Assembly: GCA_022710245.1 (NCBI GenBank)
Contig: JAKLHH010000029.1
Location: 1 to 17,704 of the forward strand
DNA length: 17,704 bases
DNA from: Myxococcota bacterium
GTDB lineage: Bacteria; Myxococcota; Polyangia; GCA-2747355; JAKLHH01
Reading direction: 5' to 3'
The notes under the pieces were generated by a model that worked only from the letters and a program-made list of their open reading frames with translations, had not been told where the DNA came from and did no database searches. Position 1 is the first letter of the stretch; every line of letters starts with the position of its first letter. A program made the translations under genes and the position numbers. Of this stretch, positions 6,333-14,376 are shown piece after piece.

Positions 6333-7610
6333 ATGGCTGATATTCGCAGCACCCCCGAGGAGGACGGCTGGGGCGAGGCGACCATCAAGACGGTCCTGAT
6401 GGGGGACTTCTACAAGAACCCCACCCTGACCGGGCTCGGCGTCCGCGCCGTCGTCACCTCGATCCCGGTCCTCGACCAGCTCGCCGACGCCCAGGACATC
6501 GCCGCCTGGGTGATCCAGTGCCGTGACGAGGGGATGGGGAGCCTGCAGGTCAAGCTCGGCGGGCTGCTCCTCGGCATCGGCCTGATCCCCACCATCGGCA
6601 GCGCGGGCAAGGCGGTGCTCAAGTCGCTCGACTCGAACGCTGGCATCAAGGCGGTGATCAAGGCGCTCGAGAACCTGAACTTCCTCGGCCAGGGCAACGC
6701 CTTCAAGTGGCTGAAGGAGTTCAAGGACGAGCTGCCGTCGCACGGCAAGAAGGCGGCGGAGTTCATCACAACGGCGCTCACCAAGCTCCAGGAGCTGATC
6801 ACGGAGCTGATGCCGCACGTCCCGGCCAGCTTGCTGCCGAAGCTCAACGACTGGATGGCCTCGGTGGCGGAGCTCCAGGCGGCCGTCGCCAAGATGTTCA
6901 AGGAGGCGGCGGAGCACTACAAGACGAAGCTCGACGAGGCGCTGAGCAAGTTCAAGAAGGAGGAGGTCACGGTGCCCAGCAAGGGCACCGTCGGGGTGCT
7001 GCAGGAAGCCAAGCCGGTGAAGGCGAGCACCCGGGCGATGAAGCTCGGGCCCGATCAGGCCGACCAGGTCATCCAGGGCAAGTACGGGCAGTACCTCGGG
7101 GAGGGGAAGCAGGGCGCCAACCTCGCGCGCGACAACGTGCACGTGGTCGACGACGCCGACTTCAGCGAGGCGGTGCGCAGGGGCGGCGCCGACCCGGACC
7201 AGGTGGGCGGCGCCGACGGCGTGCTGAACCCCGACGGCTCGGTCTACGTGCGTGGGAGCGGCGGGCGCAGCGGCGGCGAGTACGCCGACCACGCGGTCAT
7301 GCACGAGTCGCTGCACAAGTACAGCGATCCGGCCTTCGGCTCGCAGACCAACACGGGCCTCGACGAGGGCGTGACGGAGTGGCTGGCCAGGAAAGAGGGG
7401 ATGCCGAACTCCGACGCCTATGGCTCGACCACCACCCTGACCGGCCGCCTGGCCAAGCGCGTGGGAGAGGAGAACCTGCAGAAGGCCTACTTCTCCGGGG
7501 ACGTCTCCGCCCTCAGGGTGGCGTACGAGGCCAACCCGCTGCCCGACGCGAAGACCTGGGACGCCCTGCTGAGGAAGTTCGACGCGGTCCACGCTCGGGA
7601 CACGGAGTAG
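6333..7610 (+). CDS. T6SS effector: shared N-terminal domain plus Zn-metalloprotease toxin
   Basis: A 425-residue putative cargo effector. Residues 1-211 are the domain shared with the proteins at 14377 and 16138 (MADIRSTPE, TVLMGDFYKNPT, IPVLDQLADAQDIAAW, GGLLLGIGLIPTIGS, long helices, FKKEE). It is helical with two hydrophobic stretches and resembles GDF..PT / IP.VDQ..D.qD segments seen in other proteobacterial polymorphic toxins. A linker (~212-265) leads to the toxin domain: HESLH at 324-328 and LDEGVTEWL with Glu 345 form a gluzincin-type HExxH...E zinc site, so peptidase activity is likely; the substrate is unknown. There is no signal peptide, fitting delivery by T6SS. GAGGAG lies upstream of the ATG. 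It is preceded by TTR-tailed VgrG1 and followed 4 bp later by the candidate immunity gene. Confidence 0.8.
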   Translation: MADIRSTPEEDGWGEATIKTVLMGDFYKNPTLTGLGVRAVVTSIPVLDQLADAQDIAAWVIQCRDEGMGSLQVKLGGLLLGIGLIPTIGSAGKAVLKSLDSNAGIKAVIKALENLNFLGQGNAFKWLKEFKDELPSHGKKAAEFITTALTKLQELITELMPHVPASLLPKLNDWMASVAELQAAVAKMFKEAAEHYKTKLDEALSKFKKEEVTVPSKGTVGVLQEAKPVKASTRAMKLGPDQADQVIQGKYGQYLGEGKQGANLARDNVHVVDDADFSEAVRRGGADPDQVGGADGVLNPDGSVYVRGSGGRSGGEYADHAVMHESLHKYSDPAFGSQTNTGLDEGVTEWLARKEGMPNSDAYGSTTTLTGRLAKRVGEENLQKAYFSGDVSALRVAYEANPLPDAKTWDALLRKFDAVHARDTE

Positions 7611-7614
7611 CCGG

Positions 7615-8496
7615 ATGCATGACCGCCTGAGCGAGATCCTCGACGAGGAGGTGGTGGGAGAGGTGGAGAGCGCCGTCTTCGACGTGGCGCTGGGGCGCGT
7701 CTGCCTCGAGCTCCTCTCCCCCTACCGCATCGAGAAGCTCATCTCCCGGCTGCGCGGCGCCTTCCCGCCGGAGCGCCTGCGGGTCGTCGACCTGCTGCAC
7801 GCCGAGGACCCGACGCAGCTGGTGCGCGGGATGGTGCTGGTCGTCATCCAGCAGCCGCTCGGGACGTACCTCCTGCAGCTCACCGCGAGGCCGCTCGTCT
7901 CCTACTACGAGCGGCGGTTCTTCCTCGAGCCCGGGGTGCTGGGGGACCTGATGGGCACCCTCTGCACCGGGCTCGCGCCGCTCCTGGCCGCGGGGGAGCA
8001 GCGCCCGCTCCGCCTGCTCTCTCGCTTCGACGCGCTGCTCGAGCAGCACCGGCAGCACCTCGACGAGGTCCTGCGAGCGGCGCTGAACGGCTACGACTTC
8101 GTCGACGCCGCGCCGAGGGTGGAGAGCCTGGTCGAGCCGCTGCGCCAGGTCTGGCGCCTGACCCCCTGGCCGCTCCGGGAGCAGATCGCGCCGCTCTCGC
8201 GCCTGCCCGCGGACCGGCTCGCTCCCCACGATCCCGTGCCGCGGCGGACGGTCCTCGTGGCCGAGGACCTGCTGGAGGGCAGGCGGCTGCACCAGACCCT
8301 CCACGCGCACAGCCCCCGCGAGGAGTACGACCAGGTGCTGGCCTGGATGGTCGCGCTCCGCGGCTCGCTCCGGGAGCGCTTCTGCGCGCCGCATCACGCG
8401 GTGGCGCTGGCGCGGGCTCCGTCGGTGGAGCGCTTCGTCGAGTGCTTCCCCGGGTTCCGCCAGATCGTGGGCACGCCCCTCGAGGAGGCTGCATGA
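7615..8496 (+). CDS. Candidate immunity protein for the metalloprotease effector
   Basis: A 293-residue protein I do not recognise. It has no signal peptide or membrane segment and is Leu/Arg/Glu-rich and mostly helical in character (LSPYRIEKLISRLRGAFPPE, RFDALLEQHRQHLDEVLRAA). The start has GGAG about 8 nt upstream and lies 4 bp after the effector stop; the stop overlaps the vgrG2 start as ATGA. Position directly behind the toxin is the only argument for an immunity role, and a cytoplasmic location would imply that the protease acts in the cytoplasm. An alternative is an adaptor or chaperone for loading either the effector or VgrG2. At 293 residues it is long for an immunity protein. Confidence 0.5.
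   Translation: MHDRLSEILDEEVVGEVESAVFDVALGRVCLELLSPYRIEKLISRLRGAFPPERLRVVDLLHAEDPTQLVRGMVLVVIQQPLGTYLLQLTARPLVSYYERRFFLEPGVLGDLMGTLCTGLAPLLAAGEQRPLRLLSRFDALLEQHRQHLDEVLRAALNGYDFVDAAPRVESLVEPLRQVWRLTPWPLREQIAPLSRLPADRLAPHDPVPRRTVLVAEDLLEGRRLHQTLHAHSPREEYDQVLAWMVALRGSLRERFCAPHHAVALARAPSVERFVECFPGFRQIVGTPLEEAA
8482..8488 (+). promoter_or_regulatory. Ribosome binding site fixing the VgrG2 start
   Basis: GAGGAGG lies 4 nt upstream of the ATG at 8493, within the end of the preceding gene. Together with the N-terminal match TGAGNQPRFTFS shared with VgrG3, it rules out the longer in-frame start at 8442. Confidence 0.8.
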
Positions 8497-11207
8497 CGGG
8501 AGCAGGCAACCAGCCGCGCTTCACCTTCTCGGACCAGCGCTTCGAGGTGCTGGGCTTCTCTGGGCGCGAGGGGATCTCCGCGCTCTTCGCGTTCCAGCTC
8601 GACCTGGTGACGAGGTCGCGCTCGATCGACTTCTCCTCGCTGCTGGACCAGGCCGCGCACCTCACCATCAAGGGGCGGGAGGGCACCACGCGGCACGTGC
8701 ACGGGATCGTGATCCGCTTCGAGGTGCAGGGCGTGCTGCCGGCGCGGGTGCTCTGCCGCGCCCACCTGGCGCCGCCCCACCTCCGCCTCTCGCTCAGGCG
8801 CCGGCTGCGCGTGTTCCAGGATCGGAGCGTGCAGCAGATCGTCACGCAGGTGCTGCAGGAGGGCGGGGTAAGCGGGCTCGAGTGGAAGCTGCGCGAGCCG
8901 ACCACGCCGCGCAACTACTGCGTGCAGTACCGCGAGACGGACCTCGCCTTCGTCGCCCGCCTGCTGGAGGAGGAGGGGATCGCCTATCGCTTCGAGCACG
9001 GCGCCGAGGAGCTGAAGACGATCTTCACCGACGACAACGCGGCCCTGCCCCCGATCAGCGGCGCGCCGCAGGTGAGCTACAACGTCACCACCACGATGGT
9101 GCGGGACCAGGAGCACGTGAGTCAGCTCGGGTTCGGGCAGCGGCTGGTGAGCGGCAGGGTCCAGCTGCGGGACTACTGCTTCAAGAAGCCGCGGGCGCGG
9201 GTGGAGGGCGTGGCCGAGGGAGTGGCGCCGGCGCTCGAGGTCTACGACTACCCGGGCGAGTTCGTCGACCCGGACCTGGGCAAGCGCCTGGCCGGGGTAC
9301 GGCTGCAGGAGCTGCAGCGAGACCGGCAGACCGGTACCGGCAGCGGGGACTGCATCCGCTTCGTCCCCGGCTCGCGCTTCACGCTGGGCGGCAGCAGTGG
9401 ACATCACCCCTTCCAGCTGCTGAACCAGGAGTACCTGCTGGTGGAGGTGAGCCACAGCGGACGCCAGCCGGCCGTGCTCGGCGAGGAGTCGGAGAAGGGC
9501 GCCACGACCTACAGCAACACCTTCACCGTGATCCCCGCGTCCACGCCCTTCCGGCCGGCGCGGGTGACCGAGCGGCCGCGGGCACCGGGGGTGCACACGG
9601 CGATCGTCCTCGGGCCGCCGGGTGAGCAGATCTACGTCGACAAGTACGGCCGCGTGAAGGTCCGCTTCCACTGGGACCGCGAGGAGAAGGCGACCTCCTG
9701 GGTGCGGGTCTCGCAGGAGTGGGCGGGCAGCGGGTACGGGAGCCTGTTCCTGCCCCGCGTGGGCCAGGAGGTGCTGGTCAGCTTCCTCGACGGCGACCCG
9801 GACCGACCGGTGATCACCGGCCGGGTGTACAACGGCGAGCAGGTGGTGCCCTACGAGCTCCCCGGCTCGAGGACGCGAAGCACGATCAAGAGCGCGTCCT
9901 CGCCGGAGTGGGCCGGCGGCCAGCAGGAGGTCACCACGGGGCTGCAGGGCACGGCGGAGGTGGGCGCGGCAGGCTACAACGAGCTGCGCTTCGAGGACCT
10001 CCAGGACAGCGAGGAGATCTTCCTCCACGCGCAGCGGGATCAGACAGTGGTCGTCGAGAACGACCGCACCACGCTGGTCAGGAACGATCGCTACGAGCAG
10101 GTCCAGCACGACCAGCGCGTGACGGTGGGGAACGACAGCGTGGCCGAGGTGGCGGAGACCTCCACGCACCGGGCGAAGACGATGCTGATCCAGGCCAGCG
10201 AGAAGCTGACGCTGAAGGTGGGCGGCTCCTCGATCGTGCTGCAGCCGGACAGCATCAAGATCGGCAGCGACGAGATCCTCAGCTCGGGGCTGACCATCAA
10301 CGATCTGCGGGGCGGGCAGCTGGCGCTCAACTGCGGGCAGGCGCCGCTGTCGGCCGACTCGGCCACGCTGGCGAAGGTGCTGCAGGCGGGGGGCGGCCTC
10401 GTCAGCCAGCTGCTCGGCCCGGCCGCCGGCCAGGTCGTGGCGCTGGCCAAGCTCCTGGCCAACCCACCGTCGCTCAAGGGCCTGCTGCAGGGCCTCGGCC
10501 AGAACCTCCTCGGCGCGGCGATGGGCGCGGTGGTGGCGAAGCTCCCCGAGTCGCTGCAGCGGATGGTGTCGGTGGCGAGCTCCGTCGCGCCGCTGATCCA
10601 GGCGGCGTCGTCGGGGAACGTCGCCGGCCTGGCCGCGGGCGTCGCGGGTCGGCTGGCCGGCGCCGCGCTCGGTCCGCTGGGCGGCGCGGCGGTGAGCGCG
10701 GTGGCGACCTTCTTCGGTCCGGGGGGCGAGTCCCTCGCCAGCCGCGTGGGCGCCCTGGCGCCGAGCGGCTTCGACCAGCTGATCGGGGCCGCGCCCGCCG
10801 CGGCGCAGAGCTTCACCGGCCTGGTGCAGGAGGGGTACAGCAAGGTCTTCGGCGCGGCGCAGGGCTTCGAGGCCTTCTCTGGCTCGCCCGCCGCGGTCCT
10901 CGAGCGGCTCACCGGCGGGCAGGCCGTGACGTGCCTGGTCGACGCGGCCGGCCAGCAGGAGCTGTGGACCAGCCTCGGCGCGGCGCAGGCCGGGAGCTGC
11001 CCGACGCTGGCGACCAGCCAGCCCGCGGCCTCGGGGGTGATCCCCGGCGCCTCCTACCCGGTGACCGGGGTCGCCGAGGAGGACGGCGCGCGGACCGTGC
11101 AGCTGCTCGACCCCGGCAGCGGGCGCGAGCAGGCCATGCCCTACGATCAGTTCTGCTCCGAGTTCGGCGAGGTCGCCATCTGCAAGCCGGCGGGGGTGGG
11201 GTCATGA
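8493..11207 (+). CDS. vgrG: VgrG2 with long C-terminal extension (specialised VgrG)
   Basis: A 904-residue protein, well beyond the 600-700 of a plain VgrG. Residues 1-370 are the gp27-like base (PRFTFSDQRFEVLGFSG, VLQEGGVSGLEWKLRE, VYDYPGEFVD), ~372-455 the OB fold (RVKVRFHWDRE, GQEVLVSFLDGDPDRP) and ~475-608 the beta-helix stalk (NELRFEDLQDSEEIFLHAQ, ENDRTTLVRNDRYEQVQHD). Unlike VgrG1 and VgrG3 it has no TTR domain. Residues ~609-800 are Ala/Gly/Leu-rich with a glycine-zipper stretch at ~708-745 (GLAAGVAGRLAGAALGPLGG), compatible with membrane insertion. The last ~100 residues (ERLTGG, GASYPVTGVAEE, MPYDQFCSEFGEVAIC) follow the order of the C-terminal lobe of calpain-type (C2) cysteine peptidases, but the expected His and Asn are replaced by Ala 853 and Asp 873. 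Starts by ATGA overlap with the preceding gene. Confidence 0.9.
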   Translation: MTGAGNQPRFTFSDQRFEVLGFSGREGISALFAFQLDLVTRSRSIDFSSLLDQAAHLTIKGREGTTRHVHGIVIRFEVQGVLPARVLCRAHLAPPHLRLSLRRRLRVFQDRSVQQIVTQVLQEGGVSGLEWKLREPTTPRNYCVQYRETDLAFVARLLEEEGIAYRFEHGAEELKTIFTDDNAALPPISGAPQVSYNVTTTMVRDQEHVSQLGFGQRLVSGRVQLRDYCFKKPRARVEGVAEGVAPALEVYDYPGEFVDPDLGKRLAGVRLQELQRDRQTGTGSGDCIRFVPGSRFTLGGSSGHHPFQLLNQEYLLVEVSHSGRQPAVLGEESEKGATTYSNTFTVIPASTPFRPARVTERPRAPGVHTAIVLGPPGEQIYVDKYGRVKVRFHWDREEKATSWVRVSQEWAGSGYGSLFLPRVGQEVLVSFLDGDPDRPVITGRVYNGEQVVPYELPGSRTRSTIKSASSPEWAGGQQEVTTGLQGTAEVGAAGYNELRFEDLQDSEEIFLHAQRDQTVVVENDRTTLVRNDRYEQVQHDQRVTVGNDSVAEVAETSTHRAKTMLIQASEKLTLKVGGSSIVLQPDSIKIGSDEILSSGLTINDLRGGQLALNCGQAPLSADSATLAKVLQAGGGLVSQLLGPAAGQVVALAKLLANPPSLKGLLQGLGQNLLGAAMGAVVAKLPESLQRMVSVASSVAPLIQAASSGNVAGLAAGVAGRLAGAALGPLGGAAVSAVATFFGPGGESLASRVGALAPSGFDQLIGAAPAAAQSFTGLVQEGYSKVFGAAQGFEAFSGSPAAVLERLTGGQAVTCLVDAAGQQELWTSLGAAQAGSCPTLATSQPAASGVIPGASYPVTGVAEEDGARTVQLLDPGSGREQAMPYDQFCSEFGEVAICKPAGVGS

Positions 11208-12187
11208 GCACCACCACCTTCACCCCCGAGGACGCGCCCCGGCTGGCCGAGCGGGTCGCCGGGGCCGAGCCAGGCACGCGCTGCGAGCTGACGCCCGGAC
11301 GCTACGCCCTCGCTGGTCTCGTCGTGCGCGGCGAGGTGACCCTGACGGGCACCGACCCGGCTCGCACCGTGCTCGAGGTCGCGGGCCGCGTGGGGGTCGA
11401 GCGCGGCAAGCTGACCCTCGAGGGCCTGACGCTGCGGGGGGGGCGCGGGCTCTGGGGCGGCGTCATCGCGGTGGTCAATGGCAGCCAGCTGGTCCTCGAT
11501 CGCTGCGTGCTCTCGCAGAACCAGGCGATGCACGGCGGCGGGGCGATCCACCTCGGCCCCGGCCGCGCCAGCCTCACGCGCTGCGTGCTCTCCGGCAACC
11601 GCGCGCGGGCAGGCGGGGCGCTCACGGCGCAGCGGCGCTCGATCGCGGTGCTCGACCGCTGCCTCTTCCTGGACAACGAGGCCGCGGTCGGCGGCGCGCT
11701 GATGGCGGAGGAGGACGCGCGGCTGGCGGTGAAGAGCTGCACCTTCGCGCGCAACCGGGCCACCTACCAGCCCGGGCTCGAGGAGCGGGAGGAGGGGGTT
11801 CGCGGCGGCGCGGCGGTGGCGCTCCTCGGCGCGCTCGGCTACGGCCCCGAGGTGCAGGTGGTGAACTGCCTCTTTTGCGACGACGAGCCGCTGGCGAACC
11901 ACCCTTTCAAACCGGGGAGGCTGCAGCTGGCGAGCTCCCTGCTGCGTCCCGGGAGCCTGCAGCGCCTGCGCTGCTTCGACCTCGGCGACACCCTCGAGGC
12001 CGAGGCGCAGCTGACGGAGCTCGAGGGCCTGCCGCTGCTCGCGCCCGGCAGCCCCGGCCGCGGCCTCGCCGACCTCACCGTGCTCGAGGAGGGCGCGGTC
12101 GACCTGCTTGGCCGGCCGCTCACACGGCGCGGCGAGGCCGACCCAGGAGCGCTCGGACCTCTCGACGGAGCGAGCCCATGCCCCTGA
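11204..12187 (+). CDS. Right-handed parallel beta-helix protein (immunity or adaptor for VgrG2?)
   Basis: A 327-residue protein. The start at 11204 forms an ATGA overlap with the vgrG2 stop; the frame is open much further upstream, but that part is antisense-like noise within vgrG2. From residue ~30 it shows beta-helix rungs of the pectate-lyase/Pmp style: GRYALAGLVVRGEVTLTG, LVLDRCVLSQNQAMHGGGAI, LTRCVLSGNRARAGGAL, VLDRCLFLDNEAAVGGAL, KSCTFARNRA. Each rung carries a Cys and an Asn at similar positions, giving probable internal ladders. There is no signal peptide, so it is probably cytoplasmic or delivered. It lies between vgrG2 and vgrG3, the place where the other modules have effector or immunity genes. 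It may neutralise or help load the VgrG2 extension, or itself be a cargo with polysaccharide-lyase fold; no catalytic motif is evident. Confidence 0.75.
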   Translation: MSTTTFTPEDAPRLAERVAGAEPGTRCELTPGRYALAGLVVRGEVTLTGTDPARTVLEVAGRVGVERGKLTLEGLTLRGGRGLWGGVIAVVNGSQLVLDRCVLSQNQAMHGGGAIHLGPGRASLTRCVLSGNRARAGGALTAQRRSIAVLDRCLFLDNEAAVGGALMAEEDARLAVKSCTFARNRATYQPGLEEREEGVRGGAAVALLGALGYGPEVQVVNCLFCDDEPLANHPFKPGRLQLASSLLRPGSLQRLRCFDLGDTLEAEAQLTELEGLPLLAPGSPGRGLADLTVLEEGAVDLLGRPLTRRGEADPGALGPLDGASPCP

Positions 12188-14367
12188 CCACCGGCGCTGG
12201 CAACCAGCCGCGCTTCACCTTCTCGGAGCCTCGCTTCGAGGTGCTCGGCTTCTCCGGCAGCGAGGCGATGAGCGGCCTCTTCGTGTTCGAGGTCGAGCTG
12301 GTCACCCGCGCCCGCTCGCTCGACTGGGACGGGCTGGTCGGCAAGCCCGCGCGCCTGGAGCTGACCAGCGCGGACGGCACCCGGCGCACCGTGAGCGGGA
12401 TCATCGCCGAGCTCGAGCTGGTGACGAACCTGCCGAAGCGCACCATCTGTCGCGCCCGGCTGGTGCCGCCGCACTACCAGCTCACGCTCAGGCGCAAGCT
12501 GCGCGTCTACCAGGACCTCAGCGTGCGGGAGATCGTGACGCAGGTGCTGGCCGACGTGGGCCTGACCTCGCTGGAGTGGAAGCTCCGCGACGCGCCGACG
12601 GCGCGCAGCTACTGCGCGCAGCACCGCGAGACGGACCTCGACTTCGTCGCGCGCCTGCTCGAGGAGGAGGGGATCGGCTATCACTTCGAGCACGGCGCCG
12701 AGCTGAGGACCGTCTTCACCGACGACAACGCCGCGCTGCAGGCGATCGACGGCGCGGCCGAGGTGAGCTACAACGAGAGCACCTCGCTGGTCCCGGACCA
12801 GGAGCACGTCAGCAGCTTCCGGCTCGGACAGCGGCGGGTGAGCGGCAAGGCGCAGCTCCGCGACTACAGCTTCAAGCAGCCGCGGGCGAGCCTGGAGGGG
12901 GTCGCGACGGGCACGCCGGCCGGCCTGGAGGTCTACGACTACCCCGGAGAGTTCGCCCTGGCCGGGCTGGGCCAGCGCCTTGCCCAGGTCCGCCTCGAGG
13001 AGCTGCAGCGCGATGAGCGCGTCGGCGAGGGGAGCGGCAGCAGCCTGCGCTTCCTCCCCGGCCGCCGCTTCACGCTGGGCGGCAGCGCCGGCAGGCACCC
13101 GCGCGCGGACCTGAACCAGGAGTACCTGCTGCTGCAAGTCAGCCACGCGGGCCGGCAGGAGGCGGTGCTGGGCGAGGAGGGCACGGGGGAGCTGGCCAGC
13201 TACCGGAACACGTTCCGGGTCATCCCGGCGACGGTGCGCTTCCGGCCGGCGCGGGTGACGCCGCGGCCGCTGGCGCTCGGGGTGCACAGCGCGACGGTGG
13301 TGGGGCCGCCGGGGGAGCCGATCTTCGTCGACGAGCACGGGCGCGTGAAGCTGCGCTTCCACTGGGACCGGGAGAGCAAGGCCACCTCGTGGGTTCGCGT
13401 CTCGCAGGCCTGGGCCGGGGCGGGGTTCGGGAGCGTGCACCTGCCGCGCGTGGGGCAGGAGGTGCTGGTCAGCTTCCTCGACGGAGACCCGGACCGGCCG
13501 CTGGTGACGGGGCGGGTCTACAACGGCGAGCAGATGGTGCCCTACGAGCTGCCGCACTACCGCACGCGGAGCACGATCAAGAGCAGCTCCGCGCCGGACC
13601 AGCCCGCGGCGCCGGACGCGACCACCGGGCTGGTGAACGTGGCCCAGGCCGGGGGCGGCTCGAACGAGCTGCGGCTCGAGGACGCCAAGGGGAAGGAGGA
13701 GGTCTTCGTCCACGCGCAGCGGGACTACAACGTGGTGGTGGAGCACGACCGGACCACGCGCGTCCAGCGCGACCGGACCGAGATGGTCAAGCACGACCAG
13801 CACCTATTGGTCGGCAACACCCTCACGGTGGAGGTCGGCGCGGAGGCGCGGCACACGGCGAACAAGATCGTGCTCGAGGCGAAGGAGCGCCTCGAGGTCT
13901 ACGTCCCCACCGGCGGGACGGTGATCGAGCTGACCCCCTCGAGCATGAGGCTGGTGGCCGACAAGATCCTGGCCTCGGCGACGCAGCGACATGACCTCAG
14001 GGGGCAGCCGGTGAAGATCAACACTGCGCCGCCCGTGGACCTCGTCAAGCAGCTGTTCGAGGAGCCCGAGAACTGGATCGACCTCCTCTACCAGTTCAAC
14101 GACGGCACCGGGGTGGGCGGCGCCGCGTACGAGGTGTTCTCCGAGGACGGCAAGCAGCTGCTCGCCAAGGGAACGCTCGACAGCAAGGGCAGGGCCTCGC
14201 GGGTCAAGCTACCAGCAGGACACGGCCAGGTGCGGGTGCGCTTCGCGAAGGATCCAAAGACGTATGAGCGCTTCCGCCAGCCCAAGCCTCACGGTCTGAT
14301 CCCCGAGGGCAGCCCCGCCGCGTACGCGGCCGCGCTGGCCCGGCTCACGGACCTGCCGGACAAGTGA
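12178..14367 (+). CDS. vgrG: VgrG3 with C-terminal transthyretin-like domain
   Basis: A 729-residue intact VgrG. The ATG at 12178 has GGAG 7 nt upstream and overlaps the preceding stop by 10 nt. Residues 1-370: gp27-like base (PRFTFSEPRFEVLGFSG, YQDLSVREIVTQVLADVG, EWKLRDAPTARSYCAQ, VYDYPGEF). Residues ~373-455: OB fold (VDEHGRVKLRFHWDRES, GQEVLVSFLDGDPDRP). Residues ~494-620: beta-helix stalk (SNELRLEDAKGKEEVFVHAQ, EHDRTTRVQRDRTEMVKHDQ). Residues ~630-729: TTR-like domain (NWIDLLYQFNDGTGVGGAAY, LAKGTLDSKGRASRVKLP, PHGL, LTDLPDK), closely matching the end of VgrG1. This is the probable docking platform for the ADP-ribosyltransferase effector 9 bp downstream and possibly for the third effector too. 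It shows what the unbroken form of VgrG1 should look like. Confidence 0.92.
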   Translation: MPLTTGAGNQPRFTFSEPRFEVLGFSGSEAMSGLFVFEVELVTRARSLDWDGLVGKPARLELTSADGTRRTVSGIIAELELVTNLPKRTICRARLVPPHYQLTLRRKLRVYQDLSVREIVTQVLADVGLTSLEWKLRDAPTARSYCAQHRETDLDFVARLLEEEGIGYHFEHGAELRTVFTDDNAALQAIDGAAEVSYNESTSLVPDQEHVSSFRLGQRRVSGKAQLRDYSFKQPRASLEGVATGTPAGLEVYDYPGEFALAGLGQRLAQVRLEELQRDERVGEGSGSSLRFLPGRRFTLGGSAGRHPRADLNQEYLLLQVSHAGRQEAVLGEEGTGELASYRNTFRVIPATVRFRPARVTPRPLALGVHSATVVGPPGEPIFVDEHGRVKLRFHWDRESKATSWVRVSQAWAGAGFGSVHLPRVGQEVLVSFLDGDPDRPLVTGRVYNGEQMVPYELPHYRTRSTIKSSSAPDQPAAPDATTGLVNVAQAGGGSNELRLEDAKGKEEVFVHAQRDYNVVVEHDRTTRVQRDRTEMVKHDQHLLVGNTLTVEVGAEARHTANKIVLEAKERLEVYVPTGGTVIELTPSSMRLVADKILASATQRHDLRGQPVKINTAPPVDLVKQLFEEPENWIDLLYQFNDGTGVGGAAYEVFSEDGKQLLAKGTLDSKGRASRVKLPAGHGQVRVRFAKDPKTYERFRQPKPHGLIPEGSPAAYAAALARLTDLPDK

Positions 14368-14376
14368 TGGCTCGAC

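Noticed and set aside
8442..8492. Longer N-terminus for VgrG2
   Set aside because: The extra 17 residues have no counterpart in the other VgrGs, and GAGGAGG sits just before the ATG at 8493.
9719..11203. The long upstream part of the frame that contains the beta-helix gene
   Set aside because: This segment overlaps vgrG2 out of frame and its translation is Arg/Gly/Ala noise. Only the part from the ATG at 11204 has fold-like repeats and a coupled start.
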